Origin: Kiloniellaceae bacterium
GTDB taxonomy: Bacteria; Pseudomonadota; Alphaproteobacteria; Kiloniellales; J153
DNA: 64,000 nt
Reading direction: 5' to 3'
Assembly: GCA_021776135.1 (NCBI GenBank)
Contig: JAJFGL010000002.1
Location: forward strand, 62,001-126,000
Shown here: positions 44,071 through 53,921 of the stretch, piece after piece
How the letters are laid out: every line of letters starts with the position of its first letter
Numbering within the stretch: the stretch's first letter is position 1
Translations under genes and position numbers: made by a program
Notes under the pieces: generated by a model
What the model saw: only the letters and a program-made list of their open reading frames with translations
Database searches by the model: none
Told to the model about the DNA's origin: nothing

Positions 44071-45630
44071 ATGGCTCTCGTTCGTTCTCTCGCCACCGTT
44101 GGCGGCTATACCGGGATCAGCCGGGTTCTGGGATTTCTGCGCGATATTCTGATCGCGGCGGCGGTCGGGACCGGGCCGGTGGCCGATGCCTTTTTCGTCG
44201 CCTTCCGCCTGCCCAATCTGTTCCGGCGCCTGTTCGCGGAAGGCGCCTTCAATGCCGCCTTCGTACCGTTGTTCGCCCGGCGGTTGGAAGAGGGGGGCGC
44301 GGCGGCCGCACGGGCCTTCGCCGAACACAGTCTGGCGGTCCTCTTGACCGTGGTGTTCGCGCTGACCGCCTTGGCCATGGCCTTCATGCCTTGGGTTCTT
44401 GTGGTTCTGGCGCCCGGCTTCGCGGCCGATCCGGAAAAGCTAGCCCTCACCGTCGAGCTTAGCCGCATTACCTTTCCCTATCTTCTGTTCATGTCCCTGG
44501 TCGCGCTTCTGGGCGGGGTGCTGAATTCGCTGTACAAATTCGCCGCCGCCGCCGCCGCCCCAATCCTGCTCAATGTGGTTTTTATCGGCGCCTTGCTATT
44601 CGTTCTGCCGGCGACCGGCATGGCGGGCCATGTTCTTGCCTGGAGCGTGGCGCTGGCCGGAATCGGGCAGTTCCTGCTTCTGGCCATGGCGGCCCGGCGC
44701 GCGGGCATGGCCCTGCGCCTGCCGCGTCCGCGCCTGACGCCGGGGGTCAAACGCTTGCTGAAACTGATGGTGCCGGGGATCGCCTCGGCCGGGGCCATGC
44801 AGATCAACCTCATGGTCGGCACCGTCATCGCGTCCCTGCAGGCCGGCGCGGTCTCCTACCTCTATTACGCCGACCGGGTTTATCAGTTGCCCTTGGGCCT
44901 GATCGGGGTCGCCTTCGGTGTCGTTCTCTTGCCCGATCTGGCCCGCCGCCTACGCGCCGGCGCCGAAGGCGAGGCCATGGCCAGCCTCAACCGGGGCCTG
45001 GAATTCGCGCTGCTGCTGACCCTTCCCGCGAGCATCGCCCTGATGGTCGTGCCCTGGCCGATCGTGATCGTCCTCTTCGAGCGCGGCGCCTTCGGGCGCG
45101 CGGCCTCTGACGCGACCGCCTGGGCGCTCGCCGCCTATGCCTGCGGTTTGCCGGCCTTCGTCCTGATCAAGCTGCTCAACCCGGCCTTTTTCGCCCGGGA
45201 AGACACCATGACGCCCCTGAAGATGGCCATGGCCGGGGTCGCCGCCAATGTGGCCCTGAGCCTGCTTCTGTTTTGGCTGCTCAGGTCCAGAGGACTGGGT
45301 CATGTGGGCCTGGCGCTGGCGACCGCCATCTCAGCCTGGCTGAATGTCTTGTTGCTGGCTTGGGCCCTGCGGAGCCGAGGTTTCCTGCACCTCGATGCGC
45401 GCCTCAAGCACCGCCTGGCGCGGATCGGTGCCGCCAGCCTGGCCATGGGCGCGGCACTCTGGGTGCTGCAAGGCGCGCTCCTGCCCTGGTTCGACCAAGG
45501 AATCCCGGTGCGGGTGGCGGGCTTGGCGATCCTGATCGGCGCCGGAGCGATGGTTTACGCCGGGCTGGCCTTTGCCCTGGGCGCGATTGACCGGGCGGAG
45601 CTGGTCCGGTTCCTGCGGCGCAAGCCTTGA
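44071..45630 (+). CDS. murJ: Lipid II flippase
   Basis: A 519-residue inner-membrane MurJ/MviN with about fourteen hydrophobic segments. The N-terminus ([52 protein letters not shown]) is the family signature. It flips lipid-linked peptidoglycan precursor. About 250 bases separate it from the cytochrome hairpin. It is followed after 49 bases by trpS, as in many Rhodospirillales. Confidence 0.96.
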   Translation: MALVRSLATVGGYTGISRVLGFLRDILIAAAVGTGPVADAFFVAFRLPNLFRRLFAEGAFNAAFVPLFARRLEEGGAAAARAFAEHSLAVLLTVVFALTALAMAFMPWVLVVLAPGFAADPEKLALTVELSRITFPYLLFMSLVALLGGVLNSLYKFAAAAAAPILLNVVFIGALLFVLPATGMAGHVLAWSVALAGIGQFLLLAMAARRAGMALRLPRPRLTPGVKRLLKLMVPGIASAGAMQINLMVGTVIASLQAGAVSYLYYADRVYQLPLGLIGVAFGVVLLPDLARRLRAGAEGEAMASLNRGLEFALLLTLPASIALMVVPWPIVIVLFERGAFGRAASDATAWALAAYACGLPAFVLIKLLNPAFFAREDTMTPLKMAMAGVAANVALSLLLFWLLRSRGLGHVGLALATAISAWLNVLLLAWALRSRGFLHLDARLKHRLARIGAASLAMGAALWVLQGALLPWFDQGIPVRVAGLAILIGAGAMVYAGLAFALGAIDRAELVRFLRRKP

Positions 45631-45679
45631 CCAGCCCCGAACCAGCGGCGATAACCCGGCGGCTTTGGAGGCCGCTATC

Positions 45680-46708
45680 ATGAAGCGCATATTTTCGGGC
45701 GTGCAGCCCACCGGCAACCTGCACCTCGGCAACTACCTGGGGGCGATCAAAAATTTCGTCGCCCTCCAAGACGACTACGACTGCATCTACTGCGTCGTCG
45801 ATATGCACGCCATCACCCTATGGCAGGATCCCGGCGCCCTGCGGGCCAATACCCGCGAAGTCGCGGCCGCCTACCTGGCCGCCGGGGTCGATCCCAAGCG
45901 CTGCATTGTCTTCAACCAAAGCCAGGTTCCCGCTCACGCGCAATTGGCCTGGATTTTCAATTGCGTGGCGCGACTGGGCTGGCTCAACCGCATGACCCAA
46001 TTCAAGGATAAGGCGGGCAAGAACCGCGAGAAGGCAAGCGTCGGTTTGTATGCCTATCCCAACCTCATGGCCGCCGACATCCTGGCTTACAAGGCGACCC
46101 ATGTGCCGGTCGGCCAGGACCAGAAGCAGCACCTGGAGCTGGCCCGCGATATCGCCCAGAAGTTCAACAACGATTACGAAACCGAGCTGTTCCCGATCCT
46201 GGAGCCGCTAATCCTCGGCCCGGCGGCGCGGGTCATGTCCTTGCGCGACGGTGCCAAGAAGATGAGCAAGTCGGAAGCCTCCGACATGAGCCGCATCAAC
46301 ATGACCGACGGGGCCGACGACATCGCCAAGAAAATCCGCAAGGCGACCAGCGATGCCGAGCTGCTGCCCGGCCCGGAGGCCCTGGACGAGAACGGCGCGG
46401 TGCCAGAGGAAACCCGCCAGGCCCGGCCGGAGGCTTACAACTTACTGGGTATTTACGCCGCCCTGTCCGACAAGCCGCTGGCCGAGGCGATGACCGAGTT
46501 CGCGGGCTCTCAGTTCTCGCACTTCAAGGCGGTGCTGACCGATCTGGCGGTCGCGGCGCTCGGCCCCATGGGGCACGAGATGAAACGCCTGACCGGCGAC
46601 CCCTCCAGCGTCGACGCGGTCTTGCGCGATGGGGCGGAGCGCGCCCGCGCGATCGCCGAGCCGGTCCTGCGCGAGGTTTACGACAAGGTCGGATTCCTGC
46701 GCAGCTAA
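45680..46708 (+). CDS. trpS: Tryptophanyl-tRNA synthetase
   Basis: A 342-residue class I synthetase. The HIGH-like motif is HLGN within [17 protein letters not shown], and KMSKS is present as KKMSKSEAS. The start ATG at 45680 puts the HLGN motif at the usual position; an earlier in-frame start overlaps murJ and is rejected. Confidence 0.97.
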   Translation: MKRIFSGVQPTGNLHLGNYLGAIKNFVALQDDYDCIYCVVDMHAITLWQDPGALRANTREVAAAYLAAGVDPKRCIVFNQSQVPAHAQLAWIFNCVARLGWLNRMTQFKDKAGKNREKASVGLYAYPNLMAADILAYKATHVPVGQDQKQHLELARDIAQKFNNDYETELFPILEPLILGPAARVMSLRDGAKKMSKSEASDMSRINMTDGADDIAKKIRKATSDAELLPGPEALDENGAVPEETRQARPEAYNLLGIYAALSDKPLAEAMTEFAGSQFSHFKAVLTDLAVAALGPMGHEMKRLTGDPSSVDAVLRDGAERARAIAEPVLREVYDKVGFLRS

Positions 46709-46760
46709 TCGGGTCTCGATATTAGCTTGGCCGTCAAATAGTCGGGCCGGCGAATACTTT

Positions 46761-46820
46761 TTAGCGATTTAGTCGTAATTCTTCCGGTAAGACATTGGCG
46801 TTGCGGCGATTTATCGCTAA
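46761..46820. promoter_or_regulatory. Inverted repeat in the trpS-tauE spacer
   Basis: TTAGCGAT (46761-46768) and ATCGCTAA (46813-46820) are exact reverse complements 44 bases apart. The right copy also overlaps a GCGAT-TT-ATCGC mini-dyad. They lie 110 bases or more upstream of the TauE/SafE gene. Possible operator pair; no regulator is adjacent. Confidence 0.3.
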
Positions 46821-46931
46821 TGTCGCGATTCGAGCGTCCAAGTCGTCAAGATCACAGTAAGTTTTCGCCCCTTGCCGCGAAGCAGCGCCATGTGCCTTGT
46901 GCCCGTTTTTCTAGAAATCTGATCGTCGGCG

Positions 46932-47846
46932 ATGCAAATCTATCTGCCCATCGCCGAGATGTCGGTCAATGTCTTCTTACTTCTTGGCATGGGCGGGGCG
47001 ATTGGGTTTCTCTCCGGGCTTTTCGGGGTCGGCGGCGGTTTTCTCATGACGCCGCTGTTGATCTTTATCGGCGTGCCGCCTGCCGTCGCCGTGGCCACGG
47101 AGGCCAATCAGATCGTCGCCTCCTCGGTTTCCGGCGTCCTCGCCCACTGGCGGCGCGGCAACGTCGATTTCAAGATGGGGGCGGTCCTGCTAGTCGGCGG
47201 TATCGCCGGATCGACCTTCGGCGTCGGCTTGTTTTCCTTCCTGCGCGGCCTGGGCCAGATCGATCTGGTTATCTCGCTGTCCTACGTCGTCTTCCTGGGC
47301 ACCATCGGCATGTTGATGCTGGTGGAAAGCCTGCGCACCATGCGCCAGCGGACAGCCACGGCGGGCAAGCGGCGCAAGCTGCATCAGCACACCTGGATTC
47401 ACGGCCTGCCGCTCAAGACCCGTTTTCGCCGCTCCAAGCTCTATATCTCGGCTCTCATGCCGCTCGCGATCGGGTTTTTCGTCGGCGTTCTCTCGGCGAT
47501 CATGGGTGTGGGCGGCGGCTTCATCATGGTCCCGGCCATGATCTACCTGCTCGGCATGCCGACCGCGGTGGTGATCGGCACCTCGCTGTTTCAAATCATA
47601 TTCGTGACCGCCAACGTCACCTTTCTGCAGGCCTACGCCAATCAAACCGTCGATGTTGTCCTGGCGATTCTGCTGCTGACCGGGGCGGTGATAGGGGCCC
47701 AGTTCGGGGCCCGCGCCGGAGCCCGGCTCCACGGCGAACAATTGCGCGGCTTACTGGCGGTCATGGTCCTGGCGGTTTGCGGCAAGCTGTTTTTCGACCT
47801 GCTGGTTACCCCGGACGATCTCTATTCCCTGGGGGTGGCGCGCTGA
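46932..47846 (+). CDS. TauE/SafE family permease
   Basis: A 304-residue membrane protein with about eight hydrophobic segments and the duplicated TauE/SafE motif: GFLSGLFGVGGGFLMTPLL in the first half and GVLSAIMGVGGGFIMVPAM in the second. Members export sulfite, sulfoacetate or related organosulfur anions. A loop of about 40 residues rich in Arg/Lys splits the halves. Its TGA stop overlaps the ATG of the TIGR02186 gene by one base (TGATG), so the two are coupled. Confidence 0.9.
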   Translation: MQIYLPIAEMSVNVFLLLGMGGAIGFLSGLFGVGGGFLMTPLLIFIGVPPAVAVATEANQIVASSVSGVLAHWRRGNVDFKMGAVLLVGGIAGSTFGVGLFSFLRGLGQIDLVISLSYVVFLGTIGMLMLVESLRTMRQRTATAGKRRKLHQHTWIHGLPLKTRFRRSKLYISALMPLAIGFFVGVLSAIMGVGGGFIMVPAMIYLLGMPTAVVIGTSLFQIIFVTANVTFLQAYANQTVDVVLAILLLTGAVIGAQFGARAGARLHGEQLRGLLAVMVLAVCGKLFFDLLVTPDDLYSLGVAR

Positions 47847-48601
47847 TGCCGGGCGCGGCCCTAAGAGTGAGCTTTTTAGCCGCGTGCTTGGCGTTGTTCG
47901 GCGCCCTTCAGGCGGCTCAGGCCCAATCCATGGTCGCCGATCTATCGAAACGCCTGGTCGCCATCACCGCCGGTTTCGCGGGTACGGATGTTTTGCTGTT
48001 CGGTGCCGTTGAGGGCGATGGCGATATCGTCATCGTGGTGCGCGGCCCGGACCGGCCAGTGACCATGTACCGCAAAAGCCGGGTTCTGGGAATTTGGGTC
48101 AACACGGCGCAGATGACGTTCCAGCGGGCGCCGAGTTACTACGCCATCGCGACCTCCAAGCCGATTGCCGAAATCGCCCCGGACGTGGTCCGGGAGCGCC
48201 ACGAAATGGGGATCGACGCCCTGCGCCTGGAACTGCCCACGGCCAAGGCGTCGCCCAATGTCGCCCGCGACTGGCGCCGGGGCCTGATCCGTAATTTTCA
48301 GGACAGCGGCCTTTACGGCAAGGAAGTCGGTTCGGTCGCGTTTCTGGGTAAACAGCTATTCCGCGTTCAGCTGCATTTACCGTCCAATGTGCCGACTGGC
48401 GCCTATCAGGTTATGACCTACTTGCTCAAGGACGGTCACGTGGTTTCGGCGCAAACCATGCCGTTGTTCGTCAGCAAGATCGGCATCGAAGCGGATGTTT
48501 TCGACTTCGCGAACCAGCACGGCGCCTATTACGGTGTGATTGCGATTGCCATCGCATTGATGGCAGGATGGCTTGCCCATTTGGCATTCCGTAAGGGCTG
48601 A
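47846..48601 (+). CDS. TIGR02186 family membrane-anchored periplasmic protein
   Basis: A 251-residue protein with a signal peptide (about residues 1-26, AQA) and one C-terminal TM (about 228-247, followed by RKG). The periplasmic part contains DVLLFGAVEGDGDIVIVVRGP and YRKSRVLGIWVN, the features I associate with alphaproteobacterial family TIGR02186. That topology fits a periplasmic subunit tethered to the inner membrane. It is coupled to the TauE/SafE permease and followed by a universal stress protein; a role with the exporter is inferred. Confidence 0.85.
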   Translation: MPGAALRVSFLAACLALFGALQAAQAQSMVADLSKRLVAITAGFAGTDVLLFGAVEGDGDIVIVVRGPDRPVTMYRKSRVLGIWVNTAQMTFQRAPSYYAIATSKPIAEIAPDVVRERHEMGIDALRLELPTAKASPNVARDWRRGLIRNFQDSGLYGKEVGSVAFLGKQLFRVQLHLPSNVPTGAYQVMTYLLKDGHVVSAQTMPLFVSKIGIEADVFDFANQHGAYYGVIAIAIALMAGWLAHLAFRKG

Positions 48602-48615
48602 GCAGGTTTTGCACC

Positions 48616-49110
48616 ATGAGTGACGCGGCGCCAGATCCCACAGATAAGCAAGAACGCATTTTCCTGGTCGTGGTCGATGAGACCGAGGAGATGAGCGTCG
48701 CCTTGCGTTACGCCAGCCGCCGGGCCCGGCACACCGGCGGCCGGGTCGCCTTGCTTTACGTGATCGAGCCGGCCGATTTCCAGCATTGGCAGGCGGTCGG
48801 GGATTTGATGCGCGAGGAAGCGCGCAGCGAGGGCGAGCAGTTGCTGCAAAAACTGGCCGCCCAGGTCAACGAGCTGGCCGGCAGCATTCCCATCCTCTAC
48901 GTGCGCGAGGGCAAGGTGAACGATGAGCTGTTTAATTTGCTCGATGAGGAACCCAGTATCTCAATCCTGGTTCTAGGCGCTAACACCGGCTCGCGCGGCC
49001 CCGGACCCTTGGTCACGGCGCTGGCCGGCAAGATGATCGGCAAGCTTCATGTGCCGATGATGATCGTGCCGGGAAGCCTCGGTGAGGAAGAAATCGACGC
49101 CATCTCCTGA
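48616..49110 (+). CDS. Universal stress protein (UspA family)
   Basis: A 164-residue single Usp domain: FLVVVDETEEMSVALRYASRRA at the start and the nucleotide-loop-like VLGANTGSRGPGPLVTALAGKMIGKL with the strand PMMIVPG near the end. The G-2x-G-9x-G(S/T) ATP-binding loop is only partly recognisable, so it may not bind ATP. Fourteen bases downstream of the TIGR02186 gene, probably the same operon. Convergent with ubiB. Confidence 0.88.
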   Translation: MSDAAPDPTDKQERIFLVVVDETEEMSVALRYASRRARHTGGRVALLYVIEPADFQHWQAVGDLMREEARSEGEQLLQKLAAQVNELAGSIPILYVREGKVNDELFNLLDEEPSISILVLGANTGSRGPGPLVTALAGKMIGKLHVPMMIVPGSLGEEEIDAIS

Positions 49111-49122
49111 GGCGCGCGCACT

Positions 49123-50670
49123 TTATAGGGCCGCGATCAGTCCCAAACCTAGCACCGCGACCGCCAGCCACAGCGCGCGAAAGTGCCAGGACCGGCCGCT
49201 ATCGGGTTGTTTGAGCGCCGCCAAGGTCTCGGGGTCCAGGCGCAGGCCCTTGGCGCTTAGGGTTTCGGCGGCCGCCTCGACTTTTCCAAGCATGCCGGGC
49301 AGGCGTTCCAAAGAGCTGGTCAGATCCTGCGCCGCGCGCCGGATCCGCGCCTCGGGGCCCCGGTTCTCGCGCATCCAGTCCTCGATCAAGGGCTGGGCCA
49401 GGGTCCAGGTGTTGAGGCTTGAATCCAGGCTGCGGCTAACTCCTTCCGCCATCATCATGTTCTTTTGCAGCAGCAGCAATTGCGGCTGGACCGGCATATT
49501 GAAGGCTTCGCTCAAGCGCAACAGGCGTGCGAGCAGGCGGGCAAAGGATATTTCCGCCAGGGGCCGGTCGAAAACCGGCTCCGAAACGGCGCGCAGCGCC
49601 TGGGCGAAGACATCCAGGGATTCGCCCGGCGGCAGGTAGCCGGCTTCCACATGAACTTCGGCCAGGCGCCGGTAGTCGCGCGCCAACTGGGCCAGCAGCA
49701 TATCGGCGAGAAACGTGCGCGTCTGGCGATCGAGGCGGCCCATGATGCCGAAATCCACCGCGACGATGTTGCCCTGGGGATCGACGAACATGTTGCCGGG
49801 GTGCTGATCGCCATGGAAAAAGCCGTCCCGGAAGACCTGATTGAAGAAGATCGCCGCCGCCTTGGTCAAAACCTCGGTCAGGTCCAGCCCGGCGGCCAGA
49901 AGCGCCGCGCGGTCGTCGATGCGGATGCCGGCGACGCGGCCCATGGTCAGCACCCGGCGCGAGGTGCGCCGCCAATCGATGACCGGCGTGCGGTAGGTGG
50001 GATCGCCGTCGAAATTGTCGGCGAGTTCCGAGGCCGCGGCCGCCTCCATGGCCAGGTCCATCTCTATGCCGGCGATATCCTCGAACTCGCGCACCACGGC
50101 GACGGGCTTGAAGCGGCGCAGGCGGGCTTGGGTGCGCTCGGCCAGTTGGGCCAGCCAGTAAAATACCTCCAGGTCGCGCTCGAAGGCGCGCTCGATACCT
50201 GGGCGCAGCACCTTGACCGCGACCTCGCGGCCGCCGTCTTCTTCCTTGGTGACCGCGAAATGGACCTGGGATATGGAGGCCGCCGATATGGGAACCGTGT
50301 CGAAACTGGCGAACAAGGCCTCGATGCTTTGGCCTAACTCCGTCTCGATGGTGGCCTGGGCCTCGCTGGCGGCAAAGGGCGGCAGGCGATCCTGAAGCTT
50401 GGCCAGGTCCTCGGCCATGGTTTCGCCAAGGAGATCGGCCCGTGTGGAGAGGAACTGACCGAGCTTTATGAAGACCGGGCCCAGTTCGATCAGCGCCCGG
50501 GCGAGCTTTTGCCCTGGCCGGCCTTCGATATCGCGCCGCGCCGGCCAGCGCAGCAGCCACATGACGCCAGGCGCCAGTTGCAGCTCCTCGACCGCCGCCA
50601 AGGCATCGTGGCGGGCCAGGGTGCGCCCGATCGTCAAGAGGCGCAGCAGAATGCGAAAAGTGCGGATCAT
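49123..50670 (-). CDS. ubiB: Ubiquinone biosynthesis kinase-like protein UbiB
   Basis: A 515-residue ADCK/UbiB atypical kinase-like protein needed for ubiquinone synthesis. The KxGQ motif lies in FIKLGQFLSTRADLLGE, the catalytic-like HGDQHPGNMFVD and DFG (VAVDFGIMG) motifs follow, and the C-terminus has a hydrophobic anchor (ALWLAVAVLGLGLIAAL). It is inner-membrane-associated. It lies nine bases after ubiE on the same strand, an operon. Confidence 0.95.
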   Translation of the reverse strand: MIRTFRILLRLLTIGRTLARHDALAAVEELQLAPGVMWLLRWPARRDIEGRPGQKLARALIELGPVFIKLGQFLSTRADLLGETMAEDLAKLQDRLPPFAASEAQATIETELGQSIEALFASFDTVPISAASISQVHFAVTKEEDGGREVAVKVLRPGIERAFERDLEVFYWLAQLAERTQARLRRFKPVAVVREFEDIAGIEMDLAMEAAAASELADNFDGDPTYRTPVIDWRRTSRRVLTMGRVAGIRIDDRAALLAAGLDLTEVLTKAAAIFFNQVFRDGFFHGDQHPGNMFVDPQGNIVAVDFGIMGRLDRQTRTFLADMLLAQLARDYRRLAEVHVEAGYLPPGESLDVFAQALRAVSEPVFDRPLAEISFARLLARLLRLSEAFNMPVQPQLLLLQKNMMMAEGVSRSLDSSLNTWTLAQPLIEDWMRENRGPEARIRRAAQDLTSSLERLPGMLGKVEAAAETLSAKGLRLDPETLAALKQPDSGRSWHFRALWLAVAVLGLGLIAAL

Positions 50671-50679
50671 GGGTGCGGC

Positions 50680-51480
50680 CTAGAGTCTCCAGGCGGAGTG
50701 AATGGCCGCTATGCCGCCGGTCAGGTTGCGATAGCGCACCTGATCGAAACCGGCGGCGCGCATCAGCGCCGCCAGTTCGTCCTGGGCCGGAAACCGGCGG
50801 ATGCTTTCGGCGAGATAGCGGTAGGCCGCCCCATCGCCGGCCACCCTGGCGCCCAGAGCCGGCAGCACCTTGAAGGAATACAAATCGTAGATTTGCGCCA
50901 GGGCCGGCAGGACCACATGGCTGAATTCCAGGCACAGGAAGCGGCCGCCAGGCTTGAGAACCCGCCGCGCCTCGCTCAGCGCTTCCCCGATGCGGGTCAC
51001 GTTGCGCAGCCCGAAGGCCATGGTGCAGGCATCGAAGGCGCGGTCCGGCAAGGGCAGGTCTTGGGCGTCGCCGCACAGCCAGTGCAGTCCGTTCGGGCAG
51101 GCGCTGCCCACCAGGCCCCGGTCAAAGGCCCGCGCCCGTCCACTTTCCAGCATGGCGGGCGTGAGGTCGCACACCGTGATGGGCCCCGCGCGGTCGGGCC
51201 CGACCCGCGCCAAAACCCGCTGCGCGATATCGCCGGTGCCGCCCGCCAGGTCCAGGAGCGCCATGGCCGGACGCGGATCTAGCCAGTCGATCATGGCGGA
51301 TTTCCATAAGCGGTGAATACCGCCGGACATAAGGTCGTTCATGAGATCGTAGCGCGTGGCGACGCTTTCGAACACGCCGCGCACACGCTGGGCTTTCTCC
51401 GATTCCGCGACCTCTTGAAAGCCGAAATGAGTCGTGGCCGTGGCTTTGTTCTCGGGGCTGGGCTGCATGCGCGCGACCAT
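50680..51480 (-). CDS. ubiE: Demethylmenaquinone/ubiquinone C-methyltransferase UbiE
   Basis: A 266-residue class I SAM methyltransferase of quinone synthesis. Features are [25 protein letters not shown], the SAM motif [11 protein letters not shown], and [28 protein letters not shown] at 51480 is used; an ATG at 51468 is a second option. It is divergent from mutM across 37 bases and heads the ubiE-ubiB operon. Confidence 0.96.
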   Translation of the reverse strand: MVARMQPSPENKATATTHFGFQEVAESEKAQRVRGVFESVATRYDLMNDLMSGGIHRLWKSAMIDWLDPRPAMALLDLAGGTGDIAQRVLARVGPDRAGPITVCDLTPAMLESGRARAFDRGLVGSACPNGLHWLCGDAQDLPLPDRAFDACTMAFGLRNVTRIGEALSEARRVLKPGGRFLCLEFSHVVLPALAQIYDLYSFKVLPALGARVAGDGAAYRYLAESIRRFPAQDELAALMRAAGFDQVRYRNLTGGIAAIHSAWRL

Positions 51481-51517
51481 AGCGCGCCGCCCGGCTTCGC
51501 GCTACTCTTCCCCCGTC

Positions 51518-52366
51518 ATGCCAGAGCTTCCAGAAGTCGAAACAGTGGTTCGGGGCCTGCGCCCGCACTTGGAGGGACAGCGCCTGACCCGGATCGTGCA
51601 GCGCCGGGCCAAGCTGCGCTTTTCCCTGCCGGAAAACTTCGCCGCCCGCCTGGAAGGACGCCGGGTCACCCACCTCAGCCGGCGGGCGAAGTACATCCTG
51701 GTCCATCTCGACGATGACCGGATTCTGCTGTGCCACCTGGGCATGTCGGGGCGCATGACGGTTTTCGGACCCGGGGCCCCGCGCGAGGCCCTTGGGCCCC
51801 ACGACCACGTCATCTTGACCACGGAACGCGGCGACGAAATCCGTTTCAACGACGCCCGCCGCTTCGGGGTCATGGATTTGGTCGATGCCGGGAGTCTGGA
51901 CCGGCACCGCCTACTGGCGAACCTGGGGCCGGAACCCTTGGGCAATGAATTTTCCGGCCCGGTCCTGGCGCGCCGCCTGGCCGGCAAGCGCGCGCCGATC
52001 AAGGCCGCGCTTCTGGATCAGCGCGTGGTCGCGGGCTTGGGGAATATCTATGTCTCGGAAAGCCTGTTCTTCGCCGGCATCTCCCCGCGCCGCGCCGCGC
52101 GTTCCGTGCAGGGGGGCCGGGCGGAACGCCTGGCGGCGGCCATTCGCGAGGTTCTTAGCCGGGCAATCGAGGCCGGTGGGTCGTCCCTGCGCGACTATGT
52201 TCAAGCCTCTGGGGAAATGGGCTATTTTCAACATGACTGGGCGGTCTATGGACGCGAGGGACAAGCCTGTCCCGGCTGCACCTGCGGGCTCAGGGGCACA
52301 GGCGGTATCCGGCGGATCGTGCAATCCGCGCGGGCGACTTTTTATTGTGGCACCCGGCAAAGGTAG
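51518..52366 (+). CDS. mutM: Formamidopyrimidine-DNA glycosylase with atypical zinc finger
   Basis: A 282-residue Fpg that removes 8-oxoguanine and nicks the strand. The catalytic N-terminal [13 protein letters not shown] is intact (Pro2, Glu3), and the H2TH region ([18 protein letters not shown]) is normal. The C-terminal zinc finger is odd: Cys at 251, 254, 256 and 277, with the sequence ending YCGTRQR where homologues end YCPxCQR. The fourth zinc cysteine is therefore missing, while an extra one sits in CPGCTC. Start ATG at 51518 is fixed by the needed mature Pro. Confidence 0.92.
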   Translation: MPELPEVETVVRGLRPHLEGQRLTRIVQRRAKLRFSLPENFAARLEGRRVTHLSRRAKYILVHLDDDRILLCHLGMSGRMTVFGPGAPREALGPHDHVILTTERGDEIRFNDARRFGVMDLVDAGSLDRHRLLANLGPEPLGNEFSGPVLARRLAGKRAPIKAALLDQRVVAGLGNIYVSESLFFAGISPRRAARSVQGGRAERLAAAIREVLSRAIEAGGSSLRDYVQASGEMGYFQHDWAVYGREGQACPGCTCGLRGTGGIRRIVQSARATFYCGTRQR

Positions 52367-52382
52367 GCTAAGAACGGCCGCG

Positions 52383-52739
52383 ATGTTTCGCTTGATTGCC
52401 TTCGCCCTTTGCCTGTCTGTTATGAGCTTACCCGCGCCCGCGCGGGCGGCGACCGCCTATGTGGCGGGAATCGACGATCTGCCCCTGATGACCGGGTTGA
52501 CCTCCGTTCCCGATGCCGGCGTGGTCTTCGACAAGCCTTCGGGGCGGATCGTCGAGGCTTATGCCGAGGGCGAAGTCAGCCGCGCGAAGGTCGCTGCTTT
52601 TTATACCGCGACCCTGCCGCAACTCGGCTGGCGCGCGCGCCAAAGTAACGTCTTCATACGCGAGGGCGAGCGGCTCAGCCTGATTTTTCTGGGCGGCGAC
52701 GGCGACTTGATCGTGCGTTTCACGCTCGAACCGGATTGA
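52383..52739 (+). CDS. Small secreted hypothetical protein
   Basis: A 118-residue protein with a signal peptide (about residues 1-22, ending ARA). The mature part ([34 protein letters not shown] and [18 protein letters not shown]...[12 protein letters not shown]) has an alternating strand pattern. It lies between mutM and the enoyl-CoA hydratase gene, 16 bases after mutM. I associate such genes with this alphaproteobacterial neighbourhood, but no function is known to me. Confidence 0.75.
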   Translation: MFRLIAFALCLSVMSLPAPARAATAYVAGIDDLPLMTGLTSVPDAGVVFDKPSGRIVEAYAEGEVSRAKVAAFYTATLPQLGWRARQSNVFIREGERLSLIFLGGDGDLIVRFTLEPD

Positions 52740-52771
52740 TACTCAAACCCGCTTATTTAGGAACCCAAATC

Positions 52772-53548
52772 ATGGCTTACGAAAACATCCTGGTCGAGAC
52801 GCGCGGTGCTGTCGGCCTCATCACCCTCAACCGGCCCAAGGCGCTGAACGCGCTCTGCGCGGCGCTTATCGGCGAAATGGGACGGGCGCTCGACGGTTTC
52901 GAGGCCGATCCGGCGATCGGTTGCATCGTGGTGACCGGCTCCGAGAAAGCCTTCGCCGCCGGCGCCGATATCAAGGAGATGATGGACAAGACCTACATGG
53001 ACGCCTACCGCGAGGATTTCATCACCCAAGGCTGGGAGCGCCTGGCCCAGACCCGCAAGCCGACTATTGCCGCGGTCGCCGGCTTCGCCCTGGGCGGCGG
53101 CTGCGAGGTCGCCATGATGTGCGACATGATCATCGCCGCCGACACGGCCAAGTTCGGCCAGCCGGAAATCACCCTGGGCACCATTCCCGGCGCCGGCGGG
53201 ACCCAGCGCCTGACCCGCTTTATCGGTAAATCCAAGGCCATGGACCTGTGCCTGACCGGGCGCATGATGGACGCCGAGGAAGCGGAACGCTGCGGCCTGG
53301 CCGCGCGCGTGGTGCCGGCCGATAAACTGATGGACGAGGCCATGGCGGTGGCGGAGAAGATCGCGTCCCAGTCCCTGCCCATCGCCATGATGGCCAAGGA
53401 GGCGGTCAACCGGGCCTATGAGACGACCCTGGCCGAAGGCATCAAATTCGAGCGCCGGGTGTTCCATGCGAGCTTCGCGACCGAAGACCAGAAGGAAGGC
53501 ATGCAAGCCTTTGCCGAAAAGCGCAAGGCGGCCTGGAAACATCGTTAA
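52772..53548 (+). CDS. Enoyl-CoA hydratase
   Basis: A 258-residue crotonase-fold hydratase close to mitochondrial ECHS1. Features are NRPKALNAL, the oxyanion hole [10 protein letters not shown], and the catalytic segment [20 protein letters not shown]...[22 protein letters not shown], which carries both catalytic glutamates. It hydrates short-chain 2-enoyl-CoAs in beta-oxidation. The ATG at 52772 (MAYENILVE) is the conserved start. Confidence 0.95.
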   Translation: MAYENILVETRGAVGLITLNRPKALNALCAALIGEMGRALDGFEADPAIGCIVVTGSEKAFAAGADIKEMMDKTYMDAYREDFITQGWERLAQTRKPTIAAVAGFALGGGCEVAMMCDMIIAADTAKFGQPEITLGTIPGAGGTQRLTRFIGKSKAMDLCLTGRMMDAEEAERCGLAARVVPADKLMDEAMAVAEKIASQSLPIAMMAKEAVNRAYETTLAEGIKFERRVFHASFATEDQKEGMQAFAEKRKAAWKHR

Positions 53549-53570
53549 CGCCATATAGGATAGGCTTGGC

Positions 53571-53599
53571 TTGACGCTTTGGGGGTGGGGCGCTATAAG
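53571..53599 (+). promoter_or_regulatory. Sigma-70-type promoter for rpsT
   Basis: TTGACG (53571-53576), a 17-base spacer and TATAAG (53594-53599) lie 59 bases before the rpsT ATG. Both hexamers are one change from consensus, and the spacing is optimal. Transcription should start near 53605. Confidence 0.82.
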
Positions 53600-53657
53600 C
53601 CCGGCCTTGCACGCGGCTTTTAGGGCCGCCAGGTAACATCGAGAATAGGTCCGACAC

Positions 53658-53921
53658 ATGGCCAATCATGCTTCCGCCAAACAGCGGATCCGCCGAAACG
53701 AACGCCGCCGGGTCATCAATGGCGCGCGCATCGGGCGCATACGTACTTTCGTCAAGAAAATAGAACTGGCGATCGCCAGCGGCGACAAGTCCGAGGCACG
53801 CGCGGCCTTGACCAGCGCGCAGCCCGAGTTGCATCGCGGCGTTCGCGTCGGGCTGTTGCATCGCAACACGGTCGCGCGGCGGCTGTCGCGTCTGAATGCG
53901 CGCATCAAGACCATGGCCTGA
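53658..53921 (+). CDS. rpsT: 30S ribosomal protein S20
   Basis: An 87-residue basic protein with the S20 pattern [17 protein letters not shown] at the start and [19 protein letters not shown] at the end. It binds 16S rRNA. It has its own promoter and its own terminator, so it is a single-gene unit upstream of dnaA. Confidence 0.97.
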   Translation: MANHASAKQRIRRNERRRVINGARIGRIRTFVKKIELAIASGDKSEARAALTSAQPELHRGVRVGLLHRNTVARRLSRLNARIKTMA

